Made by a program: the position numbers and the translations under genes. The notes beneath the pieces are model-generated. The model saw only the letters and a program-made list of their open reading frames with translations. It was not told the origin of the DNA and ran no database searches. From the NCBI GenBank assembly GCA_937957685.1, contig CALGAO010000138.1, positions 1-5,170 of the forward strand: a DNA stretch of 5,170 bases, written 5' to 3'. Below, one piece after another: positions 1-5,170 of this stretch. Source of the DNA: an uncultured Paenibacillaceae bacterium. Its GTDB lineage: Bacteria > Bacillota > Bacilli > Paenibacillales > DA-C8. Every line of letters starts with the position of its first letter. Position 1 is the stretch's first letter.

Positions 1-45
1 GGCAAAAAATTCTGACAAATCACTTGTGTTTGATGAAAGAACGAA

Positions 46-59
46 GCAAAGCGCTTACA
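46..59. promoter_or_regulatory. cre-like palindrome (possible CcpA operator)
   Basis: The 14 bases GCAAAGCGCTTACA match the Bacillota catabolite-responsive element (TGWAANCGNTNWCA) at every position except the first two, and the core AAGCGCTT is a perfect palindrome. It lies about 100 bp upstream of the secG -10 box. It could act on an upstream gene, on a promoter outside the window or on secG, or it could be chance. Seen: the palindrome. Inferred: CcpA binding. Confidence 0.3.
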
Positions 60-74
60 AGGAAGAGGTTCCTT
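59..74. repeat. small perfect inverted repeat in the secG leader
   Basis: AAGGAA and TTCCTT flank a four-base GAGG spacer and can form a 6-bp hairpin. No T-run follows, so it is not a convincing terminator for a gene to the left. It directly abuts the cre-like site. Function is unknown. Confidence 0.3.
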
Positions 75-145
75 CGGAGTTCGCGTTCCAAGCATCTTAA
101 ATGACTGCCCACGCTAGCTTGACACTGACGGATATCAGGTTGAGG

Positions 146-175
146 TTGCGGTGATGGCACAGGATGTGCTACAAT
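146..175 (+). promoter_or_regulatory. secG promoter, SigA type with extended -10
   Basis: The -10 hexamer TACAAT (170-175) has five of six consensus bases and is preceded by TGTGC, giving the TRTGN extended -10 favoured in Gram-positive bacteria. The -35 candidate TTGCGG (146-151) keeps the TTG core with an 18-bp spacer. Transcription would start near 182, leaving a leader of about 30 nt before the secG Shine-Dalgarno. It is the only good promoter I see before the three genes, so it may also supply est and rnr by read-through of the 486-515 terminator. Confidence 0.7.
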
Positions 176-213
176 ACAAATGTTGTCTGTATAGATGTTT
201 GGGAGGAATTGCA

Positions 214-447
214 GTGGATATCGCATTGAAGATCCTTTTGGTGATCGTTTCCTTGGCATTGATACTCGTCGTTCTCTTGCAGAAGGGCAAGAGCGCTGGA
301 TTATCCGGAGCTATCAGCGGCGGCGCGGAGCACCTGTTCGGCAAGCAGAAGGCTCGCGGCCTTGATCTGATCTTGTCGCGTTCCACCATGGTGCTGGGTG
401 CGCTGTTTGTCGTGTTGTGTATCATCGTTTCCTTTGTGGTCGGTTGA
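214..447 (+). CDS. secG: preprotein translocase subunit SecG
   Basis: This encodes a 77-residue SecG, the small non-essential subunit of the SecYEG channel in the cytoplasmic membrane that assists SecA-driven protein export. Two hydrophobic segments (about residues 2-22 and 52-76) flank a conserved loop containing LLQKGKSAGLSGAISGG and FGKQKARGLD, the diagnostic SecG signature, and the length is typical for Bacillota. The GTG start at 214 was chosen because GGGAGG (201-206) lies 7 nt upstream and the first transmembrane segment begins at once. The same frame is open upstream to an ATG-like start at 151, but that would add a Cys-rich segment not found in SecG and would begin inside the promoter. 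The gene has its own promoter before it and a strong terminator after it. Family assignment is secure. Confidence 0.96.
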   Translation: MDIALKILLVIVSLALILVVLLQKGKSAGLSGAISGGAEHLFGKQKARGLDLILSRSTMVLGALFVVLCIIVSFVVG

Positions 448-485
448 CCGGTCACGGATTGGATCTCATACGAATGGTTCATACT

Positions 486-515
486 AAACGGCAGGAAGAG
501 TTCCTGTCGTTTTTT
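486..515 (+). terminator. intrinsic terminator after secG
   Basis: AAACGGCAGGAA (486-497) pairs with TTCCTGTCGTTT (501-512) across a GAG loop. The stem can reach 12 bp with one G-U pair, and a run of six T residues (510-515) follows. It lies 38 nt after the secG stop and only 23 nt before the esterase start, so it can uncouple secG from est-rnr or set their ratio by partial read-through. Confidence 0.9.
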
Positions 516-525
516 ATATGCATAC

Positions 526-533
526 AGGATGGA
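526..533 (+). promoter_or_regulatory. ribosome binding site deciding the est start
   Basis: AGGATGGA lies about 6 nt before the ATG at 539 and resembles AGGAGG with one inserted or changed base. The in-frame ATG at 518 sits directly behind the terminator T-run with no Shine-Dalgarno, so 539 is preferred. Confidence 0.6.
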
Positions 534-538
534 ATATT

Positions 539-1747
539 ATGGTGGGTGGTCGTGTGTTGGACGGTGAACGGAAATCAACCAGTCCCTTCTTTATGGAGGG
601 TCACGGCGCGAACAAGCGCATCTGCCTGCTGATGATCCATGGCTTCACAGGCCATCCGGGAGATTTCCGCGGCATGGCTGCCTATCTGAATGATGCCGGT
701 TACACGGTGCAGGCGATCCGTTTGCCCGGACACGGCACCACGCCGGAAGAGATGCGCCGGACGAGATGGGAGGACTGGTGGAGGCATACGCTGGTCAGCT
801 ATGACCTGCTACAGGGGCTAGATCCTTCGCGGATCATCGTGCCGATCGGCTTCTCCATGGGCGGTCTGCTGGCGATGCGGCTGTCGCTCGCAAGGCCGGT
901 CGCCGGTGTGGTGACGCTGGCGGCTCCGGTCATGCTGCGGGATCGCAGGATTCGTTATGCCGGCATCGTGAGGTTCGTGAAACGATATATCCACAAGCAA
1001 CCCGTGATCAGTGAATATTTGCTGCAGGAGCGGGGGGCTTACGTCAGGACGCCGCTGGATTGCGTGCATAGTCTGTATAAGCAGATTCGCCTCATGAGGC
1101 GGCTGATCCCCCTCGTGCATGCGCCGATCTTCATCGGACAAGGTCTGGCCGATGGAACGGTGGACCCGGCAAGCGCCGATTATCTATACAGGACCGTTGC
1201 TTCGCGCCAGAAGACGCTGCGCTGTTATCCCGAGACCTCGCATGCGATCATGGCCGATGTCACGCGCATGGAGCTGTTCAGGGATGTGGAGCGGTTCGTG
1301 GCAGGGCTCCGCCGCCCGTTCGGGGCAGGGATGGCGGAGGTGCGGATTGCAGATGAAGTGGCTGAGTCGGAGGTGCGAACCGCTGATGGCGTGTCGGTGA
1401 CGGAGGTGCCGATCCCTGATGACGTGGCTGAGACGGAAGCGTGGATCGCTGATGGCGTGTCGGTGACGGAGGCGTGGACCTCTGGTGACGCGGCTGAGAC
1501 GGAAGCGTTGACCTCTGATGACGTGGCTGAGACGGAAGCGTGGATTGCTGATGGCGTGTCGGTGACGGAGGCGTGGATCGCTGATAACGCGACAGAGACG
1601 GAAGCGTGGATCGCTGATGATGTGGCGGATACAGACCGCGCCGGTTCGGAAACATGGGGGTATGCCCGTGAATGGAATGATGGATATGATGATGAAAGGT
1701 ATGGAGGTTTAAGTGTACAGGTTGAAAGCCAAGATGGTAATGGATGA
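539..1747 (+). CDS. est: carboxylesterase of the Est30/YvaK alpha/beta-hydrolase family with a C-terminal repeat extension
   Basis: A predicted cytoplasmic serine carboxylesterase of 402 residues from the ATG at 539; natural substrates are unknown for the family. The hydrolase domain fills about residues 1-261: HGFTG (34-38) forms the oxyanion region, GFSMGG carries nucleophile Ser106, Asp205 in QGLAD aligns with the catalytic Asp of Geobacillus Est30, and His235 in ETSH completes the triad. B. subtilis YvaK and Est30 are about 247 residues long, so roughly 140 residues are extra here. The extra part is nine 11-residue acidic repeats (residues 267-365) and an acidic tail (366-402). The gene lies between secG and rnr, as in Bacillus, with no clear promoter of its own. 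A start at 518 would add seven residues but lacks a Shine-Dalgarno. No signal peptide is seen. The enzyme family is secure; the extension is of unknown function. Confidence 0.9.
   Translation: MVGGRVLDGERKSTSPFFMEGHGANKRICLLMIHGFTGHPGDFRGMAAYLNDAGYTVQAIRLPGHGTTPEEMRRTRWEDWWRHTLVSYDLLQGLDPSRIIVPIGFSMGGLLAMRLSLARPVAGVVTLAAPVMLRDRRIRYAGIVRFVKRYIHKQPVISEYLLQERGAYVRTPLDCVHSLYKQIRLMRRLIPLVHAPIFIGQGLADGTVDPASADYLYRTVASRQKTLRCYPETSHAIMADVTRMELFRDVERFVAGLRRPFGAGMAEVRIADEVAESEVRTADGVSVTEVPIPDDVAETEAWIADGVSVTEAWTSGDAAETEALTSDDVAETEAWIADGVSVTEAWIADNATETEAWIADDVADTDRAGSETWGYAREWNDGYDDERYGGLSVQVESQDGNG
1337..1633 (+). repeat. nine tandem 33-bp repeats encoding 11-residue acidic units in est
   Basis: Nine in-frame units of exactly 33 bp follow the consensus E-A/V-W-I-A-D-x-V-x-x-T. 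Two kinds of unit ending alternate irregularly: VAET-like (units 1, 3, 5, 6, 8, 9) and VSVT (units 2, 4, 7). Units 4 (1436-1468) and 7 (1535-1567) differ by one silent base, and units 3-5 parallel units 6-8, which suggests duplication of a 99-bp block. By my count the units contain 28 Asp/Glu and two Arg, so the segment is strongly acidic. Unit number can change without a frameshift. No known domain is recognised. Confidence 0.92.
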
Positions 1748-1784
1748 GTTGCACAAGAGAGATGGAGTGATGGGGCTAGCATGA
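1713..1784 (+). CDS. possible 23-residue leader peptide coupled to rnr
   Basis: A GTG-started ORF of 23 codons lies in a different frame from est, overlaps the est 3' end and ends with TGA at 1782-1784. That stop overlaps the rnr ATG at 1781 in the classic ATGA form. GGAGG (1703-1707) lies 5 nt before the GTG, a better Shine-Dalgarno than the one in front of rnr (GGGG, 1772-1775, spacing 5). The peptide begins MYRLKAKMVMDELHKRDG and has no recognisable domain. If translated, it would deliver terminating ribosomes to the rnr start, so the act of translation may matter more than the product. A chance ORF of this size is quite possible; the Shine-Dalgarno together with the overlap is what makes it worth recording. 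Confidence 0.4.
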   Translation: MYRLKAKMVMDELHKRDGVMGLA

Positions 1785-4387
1785 TCGTAACAGAGCAGCA
1801 AGTGCTGGAATTTATGCGGGAAACGGCTTACAAGCCGATGACGTATCAGGAGCTGGAGAAACATTTTCAGATCGAAGGGGCCGAGGAGTTCCGAAACTTT
1901 CTGAAATTGCTGAATGATCTGGAACAGCGCGGGGAGATCCTGCGGACTCGCTCGGATCGCTATGGCGTGCCGGAGCGGATGAATCTGATCCGCGGCCGTC
2001 TGCAGACGCACCCGAAGGGATTCGGTTTCCTCATACCGGATGACAAGGATCATCCGGATGTGTACATTCACGCCAATGACATGATGAGCGCCATGAACGG
2101 CGATACGGTGCTGGTGCGCGTGACGTCGAAGGGCACGGCCGGAGGCAAGCTGGAAGGGGAGGTCGTCCGGATCGTCACCCGTGCCAATACCGAGGTGGTC
2201 GGCACGTTCCAGAGCTTCGAAAGCTACGGCTTCGTGATCCCGGATGACAAGCGGATCGTGAAGGACATCTTCGTGCCGCAGGAAGCGATGAAGGGCGCCG
2301 TGGAAGGGCAGAAGGTGGTCGTCAAGATCGTCAAGTACCCGGAAGGCCGCTCGCTCGCCCAGGGAGAAGTGATCGAGATACTCGGGCACAAGAATGACCC
2401 CGGCGTCGACATCCTGTCGATCATTCGCAAGCATGGCTTGCCGGAAGCGTTCCCGCCCGATGTGCTGTCGGAGGCCGGGCAGATCCCGGACCAGATCATC
2501 GAGCAGGATCTCGTCGGACGGCGAGACCTGCGCGACTGCGGCCTGAAGATCGTGACGATCGACGGCGAGGATGCCAAGGACCTCGATGACGCGGTGCATG
2601 TGGAGCGGCTGCCGGGCGGAGGTTATCGACTCGGGGTGCACATCGCGGACGTGGGCTACTATGTGAAGGAGAAGTCGAAGCTGGACCAGGAGGCGTACAA
2701 CCGCGGCTGCAGCGTGTATCTCGTAGACCGGGTCATCCCGATGCTGCCGCATCGTCTCTCCAATGGCATATGCAGCCTGAATCCGAAGGTGGACAGGCTG
2801 ACCCTGTCCTGCTTGATGGAGTTTGACGACAAGGCGCGTCTCATAAAGCACGACATCTTCACCAGCGTGATCCGCACCGTGGAGCGGATGACGTATACGA
2901 ACGTGCGCAAGATCCTGACCGAGGAAGATCCGGAGCTGATGGAGCGCTATCGCGATCTCGTCGACGACTTCCGCCTGATGGAGGAGCTGGCGATGAAGCT
3001 GCGGGCGAACCGGATGGCGCGCGGCGCGATCGATTTCGACTTCCAGGAAGCGAAAGTGATCGTGGACGAGAACGGCAAGCCGGTCGATATCGTGAAGCGG
3101 GAGCGGTCGGTCGCCGAGCAGATCATCGAGGAATTCATGCTGGCGGCGAATGAGACGGTGGCGGAGCATTTCTTCTGGCTCAAGGTTCCGTTCCTGTATC
3201 GGATCCACGAGGATCCGGACAGCGAGAAGATGATGAACTTCATCCAGTTCATCAGCAACTTCGGCTATGTCGTGCGCGGCAAGGGCAACCGTGTGCATCC
3301 GCGCGCGCTGCAGACGTTGCTCGAGGAGATCAAGGGTTCGCGCGAGGAGACGGTCATCAGCACGATGATGCTGCGCTCGATGAAGCAGGCGAAGTATGAT
3401 CCGGAGAGCCGCGGGCATTTCGGCCTGGCTGCGGAGTTTTATACGCATTTCACGTCGCCGATCCGCCGTTATCCGGACCTGGTCATCCATCGCATCATCC
3501 GCGAGGTGATCGAGAACGGCGGCCATCTGAGCGAAGCTCGTGAGGAATACCTCGCCAGCCGCATGCAGGACATCGCTGATCAGTCGAGCGAGCGGGAGCG
3601 CATCGCTGTGGAGGCGGAACGCGATACCGAGGCGCTGAAGAAGGCGGAGTTCATGCTCGACAAGATCGGCCAGGAGTTCACCGGCATCATCAGCAGCGTA
3701 ACCAGCTTCGGCATGTTCGTGGAGCTGGATAACACCGTCGAGGGTCTGATCCGCTTGAGCTACATGACCGACGACTATTACCACTTCCATGAGCTGCAGA
3801 TGGCGCTCATCGGCGAGCGGACCTCGAAGATCTACCGGATCGGCGATGAGGTGCGGGTACGCGTGTTGCGCGTCAATATGGATGAGCACACGATCGACTT
3901 CGAGCTGGTCGAGGCGCATCGCCGTCAGGAAGTGCCGCACGTCATCTACGAAGCGCGGAAGGGGCGCAAAGGCGGCGGACGCGATGGGCGCGGCGATCGC
4001 GACCGCAGCACAGGTCACGGAGCGGCGGGCCGCGGCGGCGGGCCGGCGGTTGCCTATGGCGGCGGCAGATCGCGGCGCGTCGGAGATGGGCGAGACGCAG
4101 GCGCTGATGGAGCGGGCGGCGCTGGCGGCGGTGGCGCGAATGACGACGGAAGCTATGTCGACTTCTGGGGCTTCACCAGCAAGCATGGCCGCCATGGGCA
4201 AGGCGCCGGGCAGGGCGGCTTTGGCGGAGGTGCCGGTGCCAGCCCGGGTTCGCAAGGCCGCGGCGGCAAGGGCAAGAGCAAGAGCGGCAAGTCGGCCCGG
4301 GGCGGCAGTGGCAAGGCTTCGGCCGGCGTCGGGAAGGCTGGCAAAGGCAGCGGCAAGAGCAAGAAAAGCAAGAGCTCGCGTGGCTAG
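1781..4387 (+). CDS. rnr: ribonuclease R, 3'-5' exoribonuclease of the RNase II/R family
   Basis: An 868-residue cytoplasmic exoribonuclease that degrades RNA processively from the 3' end, including structured RNA and, in studied bacteria, messages released by trans-translation. Domains in order: winged-helix-like N-terminus (about 1-65), cold-shock domain 1 (about 70-130, KGFGFLIPDD), cold-shock domain 2 (about 139-200, SYGFVIPDD), RNB catalytic domain (about 250-577), S1 domain (about 630-711) and a low-complexity tail (727-868). The metal-binding aspartates are present as D261, D267, D269 and D270 in IDGEDAKDLDDAV, matching E. coli RNase R D272, D278, D280 and D281. The RNB signature HFTSPIRRYPDL is at 556-567. 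B. subtilis RNase R is about 780 residues, and the excess is the tail. The ATG at 1781 gives the normal family N-terminus; its own Shine-Dalgarno is weak and a small ORF overlaps it by four bases. Confidence 0.97.
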   Translation: MIVTEQQVLEFMRETAYKPMTYQELEKHFQIEGAEEFRNFLKLLNDLEQRGEILRTRSDRYGVPERMNLIRGRLQTHPKGFGFLIPDDKDHPDVYIHANDMMSAMNGDTVLVRVTSKGTAGGKLEGEVVRIVTRANTEVVGTFQSFESYGFVIPDDKRIVKDIFVPQEAMKGAVEGQKVVVKIVKYPEGRSLAQGEVIEILGHKNDPGVDILSIIRKHGLPEAFPPDVLSEAGQIPDQIIEQDLVGRRDLRDCGLKIVTIDGEDAKDLDDAVHVERLPGGGYRLGVHIADVGYYVKEKSKLDQEAYNRGCSVYLVDRVIPMLPHRLSNGICSLNPKVDRLTLSCLMEFDDKARLIKHDIFTSVIRTVERMTYTNVRKILTEEDPELMERYRDLVDDFRLMEELAMKLRANRMARGAIDFDFQEAKVIVDENGKPVDIVKRERSVAEQIIEEFMLAANETVAEHFFWLKVPFLYRIHEDPDSEKMMNFIQFISNFGYVVRGKGNRVHPRALQTLLEEIKGSREETVISTMMLRSMKQAKYDPESRGHFGLAAEFYTHFTSPIRRYPDLVIHRIIREVIENGGHLSEAREEYLASRMQDIADQSSERERIAVEAERDTEALKKAEFMLDKIGQEFTGIISSVTSFGMFVELDNTVEGLIRLSYMTDDYYHFHELQMALIGERTSKIYRIGDEVRVRVLRVNMDEHTIDFELVEAHRRQEVPHVIYEARKGRKGGGRDGRGDRDRSTGHGAAGRGGGPAVAYGGGRSRRVGDGRDAGADGAGGAGGGGANDDGSYVDFWGFTSKHGRHGQGAGQGGFGGGAGASPGSQGRGGKGKSKSGKSARGGSGKASAGVGKAGKGSGKSKKSKSSRG
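3959..4384 (+). other. Gly/Lys/Arg-rich C-terminal tail of RNase R with an embedded aromatic motif
   Basis: Residues 727-868 are low-complexity: first RGG/GR-rich, then Gly-rich, and finally alternating KGKSKSGKS-type basic repeats to the end. The segment is predicted to be disordered. RNase R proteins generally have a basic tail that helps bind RNA or ribosomes, but about 140 residues is long. In the middle, residues 792-805 (YVDFWGFTSKHGRH, 4154-4195) are a compact aromatic motif in an otherwise featureless stretch and might be a short binding motif. The DNA here is extremely GC-rich with many GGC triplets, so the length may vary between strains. Confidence 0.8.
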
Positions 4388-4410
4388 GCTGGAGCGCCCG
4401 TTGGCTTGAA

Positions 4411-4460
4411 GCCCGGCAGGACAGTGAGGCTGGCTTGTCGGGCTGCCCTGGCCAGCTGGC
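4411..4460 (+). terminator. GC-rich foldable segment after rnr, doubtful terminator
   Basis: Several competing stems are possible: GCCCGGCA (4411-4418) with TGTCGGGC (4436-4443), GCTGGC (4429-4434) with GCCAGC (4451-4456), and the palindrome GCCAGCTGGC (4451-4460). It lies 24 nt after the rnr stop, where a 3'-end hairpin would be expected, but no T-run follows. It may protect the message end or stop transcription with another factor. A second weak candidate is GGAA-N5-TTCC followed by TTTATTTT at 4487-4507. Confidence 0.25.
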
Positions 4461-4480
4461 GAATCTTCGGATGTGTTGAG

Positions 4481-4627
4481 GCTAACGGAACGTGATTCCT
4501 TTATTTTGATGAGATGGGCCATTTTTCGATTTCAAACGGTACATGGATGCGCTATCTCGTTGTTTGAGGCGGAAAGTCAGCTCCATGGCATGTAATCGAT
4601 GTAATCGCGTACTGTCGTTCCGTTAGC
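4481..4627. repeat. perfect 12-bp inverted repeat, arms 123 bp apart
   Basis: GCTAACGGAACG (4481-4492) is the exact reverse complement of CGTTCCGTTAGC (4616-4627). The pairing does not extend inwards or outwards. The 147-bp unit could be a small non-autonomous mobile element, the remains of one, or a long-range RNA stem. No target-site duplication is obvious at the ends. Confidence 0.5.
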
Positions 4628-4728
4628 GAGGTGAAAGAGGCGCTTTGGCCACAAATAGCGGAATGACGTTCCTTTACGATCAAACGATCGCAATACGGGT
4701 GGACATTCATCTCTCTGGACGTCGGCGC

Positions 4729-4806
4729 GCATCGGAGCATTATCCCATTGACTCAGGTCGGGACGAGGTATTGGTCAGGATAACGATCCCCGTTTCAGGA
4801 GAGCAG
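4729..4806 (+). repeat. structured repeat element, copy 1
   Basis: This 78-bp copy matches copy 2 at 4830-4912. Both share a 28-bp identical block (4765-4792 here), a nearly identical 5' block beginning GCATCGG and the 3' block TTCAGGAGAGCAG. A hairpin can form: TTATCC (4740-4745) pairs with GGATAA (4778-4783), and CGGAG (4733-4737) pairs with CCCCG (4788-4792) with one A-C mismatch. No known riboswitch or RNA family is recognised. Confidence 0.75.
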
Positions 4807-4829
4807 TATGTTTGGTCACAGGGGTGCCT

Positions 4830-4912
4830 GCATCGGGGCATTATCCCATTGGTTCAGGCGACGGGGAGGAGGTATTGGTCAGGATAACGATCCCCGACAT
4901 TCAGGAGAGCAG
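4830..4912 (+). repeat. structured repeat element, copy 2
   Basis: This 83-bp copy lies 101 bp downstream of copy 1 in the same orientation. Its hairpin is better paired: TCGGGG (4833-4838) with CCCCGA (4892-4897), and TTATCC (4841-4846) with GGATAA (4882-4887), leaving an asymmetric CA/CGAT internal loop. Small insertions relative to copy 1 fall in the apical loop and after the stem. The 101-bp offset puts the copies in different reading frames, which argues against a protein repeat. Weak similarity (ACAGGGGT and ACAGGGT) continues past the 3' block. Confidence 0.75.
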
Positions 4913-5097
4913 CATTGATCGATAACAGGGTCTTACTCACAACGGTGCATGATTGCAAATCATCAGGTCCTGGCAACATTGATGGTTAATGTAGTTAATG
5001 AATAGTCATTTCATTGAACCGATGAGTAAAAGTGTGTTCACATTCGTCGAGGATGACGTGCGGTTGGAAAGACCGGATTTAGCGAATGATGGTTCCG

Positions 5098-5170
5098 TGT
5101 CAACTCACATAAAAATGTTACCGAAGACTCATGGTTCACTCATGTAATTTTGTTACCCAGTGGGGCTGTT
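5098..5170. mobile_element. possible end of an insertion sequence running off the window
   Basis: Two 20-bp imperfect direct repeats, 5103-5122 and 5138-5157, share 15 of 20 bases (ACTCA..TAA...TGTTACC), and a third ACTCATG occurs at 5127-5133. The block begins TGTCAACTCA at 5098. Short subterminal repeats behind a TG-starting end are known for IS21-type elements, where they bind the transposase. The transposase genes would lie beyond the window, so this is inference only. The alternative is a set of operator repeats in a promoter. Confidence 0.3.

Larger units (their letters stand above)
4388..5170. other. 783-bp region without a supportable gene
   Basis: No ORF here has convincing coding character. 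smpB, the usual gene after rnr in Bacillota, is not present up to the window edge. Base composition becomes less GC-rich, especially after about 4920. The region contains the foldable segment, inverted repeats, paired structured repeats and possible insertion-sequence end listed separately. Short palindromes also occur at 4949-4963 (ATGATT-GCA-AATCAT) and 4997-5015 (AATGAA and TTCATT around a 7-base spacer). No promoter or tRNA was recognised. Confidence 0.7.

Noticed and set aside
2..100. Plus-strand frame open from the window edge to TAA at 98-100, possibly the end of an upstream gene
   Set aside because: The 32 residues match no protein I recognise, including the enolase C-terminus that often precedes secG, and a second frame is open almost as far (to a stop at about 113).
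119..124. Perfect TTGACA -35 hexamer upstream of secG
   Set aside because: No -10 hexamer lies at 16-18 bp spacing, and the TACAAT at 170 is 45 bp away, too far to pair with it.
444..487. Possible promoters for est: TTGACC (444-449) with TACGAA, and TTGGAT (459-464) with TACTAA (482-487)
   Set aside because: The first has a 19-bp spacer and poor -10. The second has 17-bp spacing but only three of six matches in each box. Both lie before the terminator, which would stop most of their transcripts.
1225..1782. Minus-strand open frames opposite the est repeats
   Set aside because: The 33-bp repeats contain no stop in several frames, so long repetitive antisense ORFs arise automatically.
1709..4522. 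937-residue open frame on the minus strand opposite rnr
   Set aside because: It is a codon-bias shadow of the GC-rich rnr gene; the plus strand encodes an unmistakable RNase R. The translation is Ala/Leu/Arg/His-rich with no recognisable domain.
4645..4887. 80-residue ORF from TTG on the plus strand across the structured repeats, with a weak AAAGAGG in front
   Set aside because: It crosses both repeat copies in different reading frames, so the conserved sequence is not conserved as protein. The start is non-ATG with short spacing and the product resembles nothing known.
4729..4912. Tandem glycine-type or other known riboswitch
   Set aside because: The conserved words of the known tandem riboswitches are absent, and no gene follows closely in the window that could be controlled.
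4729..4912. CRISPR array
   Set aside because: There are only two copies, of about 80 bp each with partial divergence and no regular short-repeat/spacer pattern.

Overview
The window looks like chromosome of a Gram-positive Bacillota bacterium of the Paenibacillus type. This is inferred from gene order and protein character: a short SecG read from GTG behind a strong Shine-Dalgarno, then an Est30/YvaK-type carboxylesterase, then RNase R, in the order secG - est(yvaK) - rnr known from Bacillus subtilis and relatives. The genes are GC-rich and the flanking non-coding DNA is visibly less so. No database search was possible, so the genus is a guess.

Layout. Bases 1-213 are a leader with a cre-like palindrome (46-59) and a convincing extended -10 promoter (146-175). 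secG (214-447) follows and ends at a strong intrinsic terminator (486-515). The esterase gene (539-1747) starts only 23 bases after that terminator, with no clear promoter of its own. It carries an unusual acidic C-terminal extension of nine 11-residue tandem repeats. A 23-codon ORF with a good Shine-Dalgarno (1713-1784) bridges the end of est and overlaps the rnr start in an ATGA arrangement. rnr (1781-4387) encodes a full RNase R with intact catalytic aspartates and a long Gly/Lys/Arg-rich tail.

Bases 4388-5170 contain no gene I can support. smpB, which usually follows rnr, does not appear. This stretch holds a GC-rich foldable segment, a perfect 12-bp inverted repeat with 123 bp between its arms, two similar copies of an 80-bp element that can each fold into a hairpin, and at the right edge two 20-bp imperfect direct repeats that may be the end of an insertion sequence.

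How the genes work together. SecG is a subunit of the SecYEG protein-export channel. RNase R is a processive 3'-5' exoribonuclease that degrades structured RNA and, with SmpB/tmRNA in other bacteria, takes part in quality control of stalled messages. The esterase is a conserved neighbour with no proven functional link. The most unusual parts are the repeat extension of the esterase, the putative coupling ORF before rnr, the long RNase R tail and the paired structured repeats downstream.
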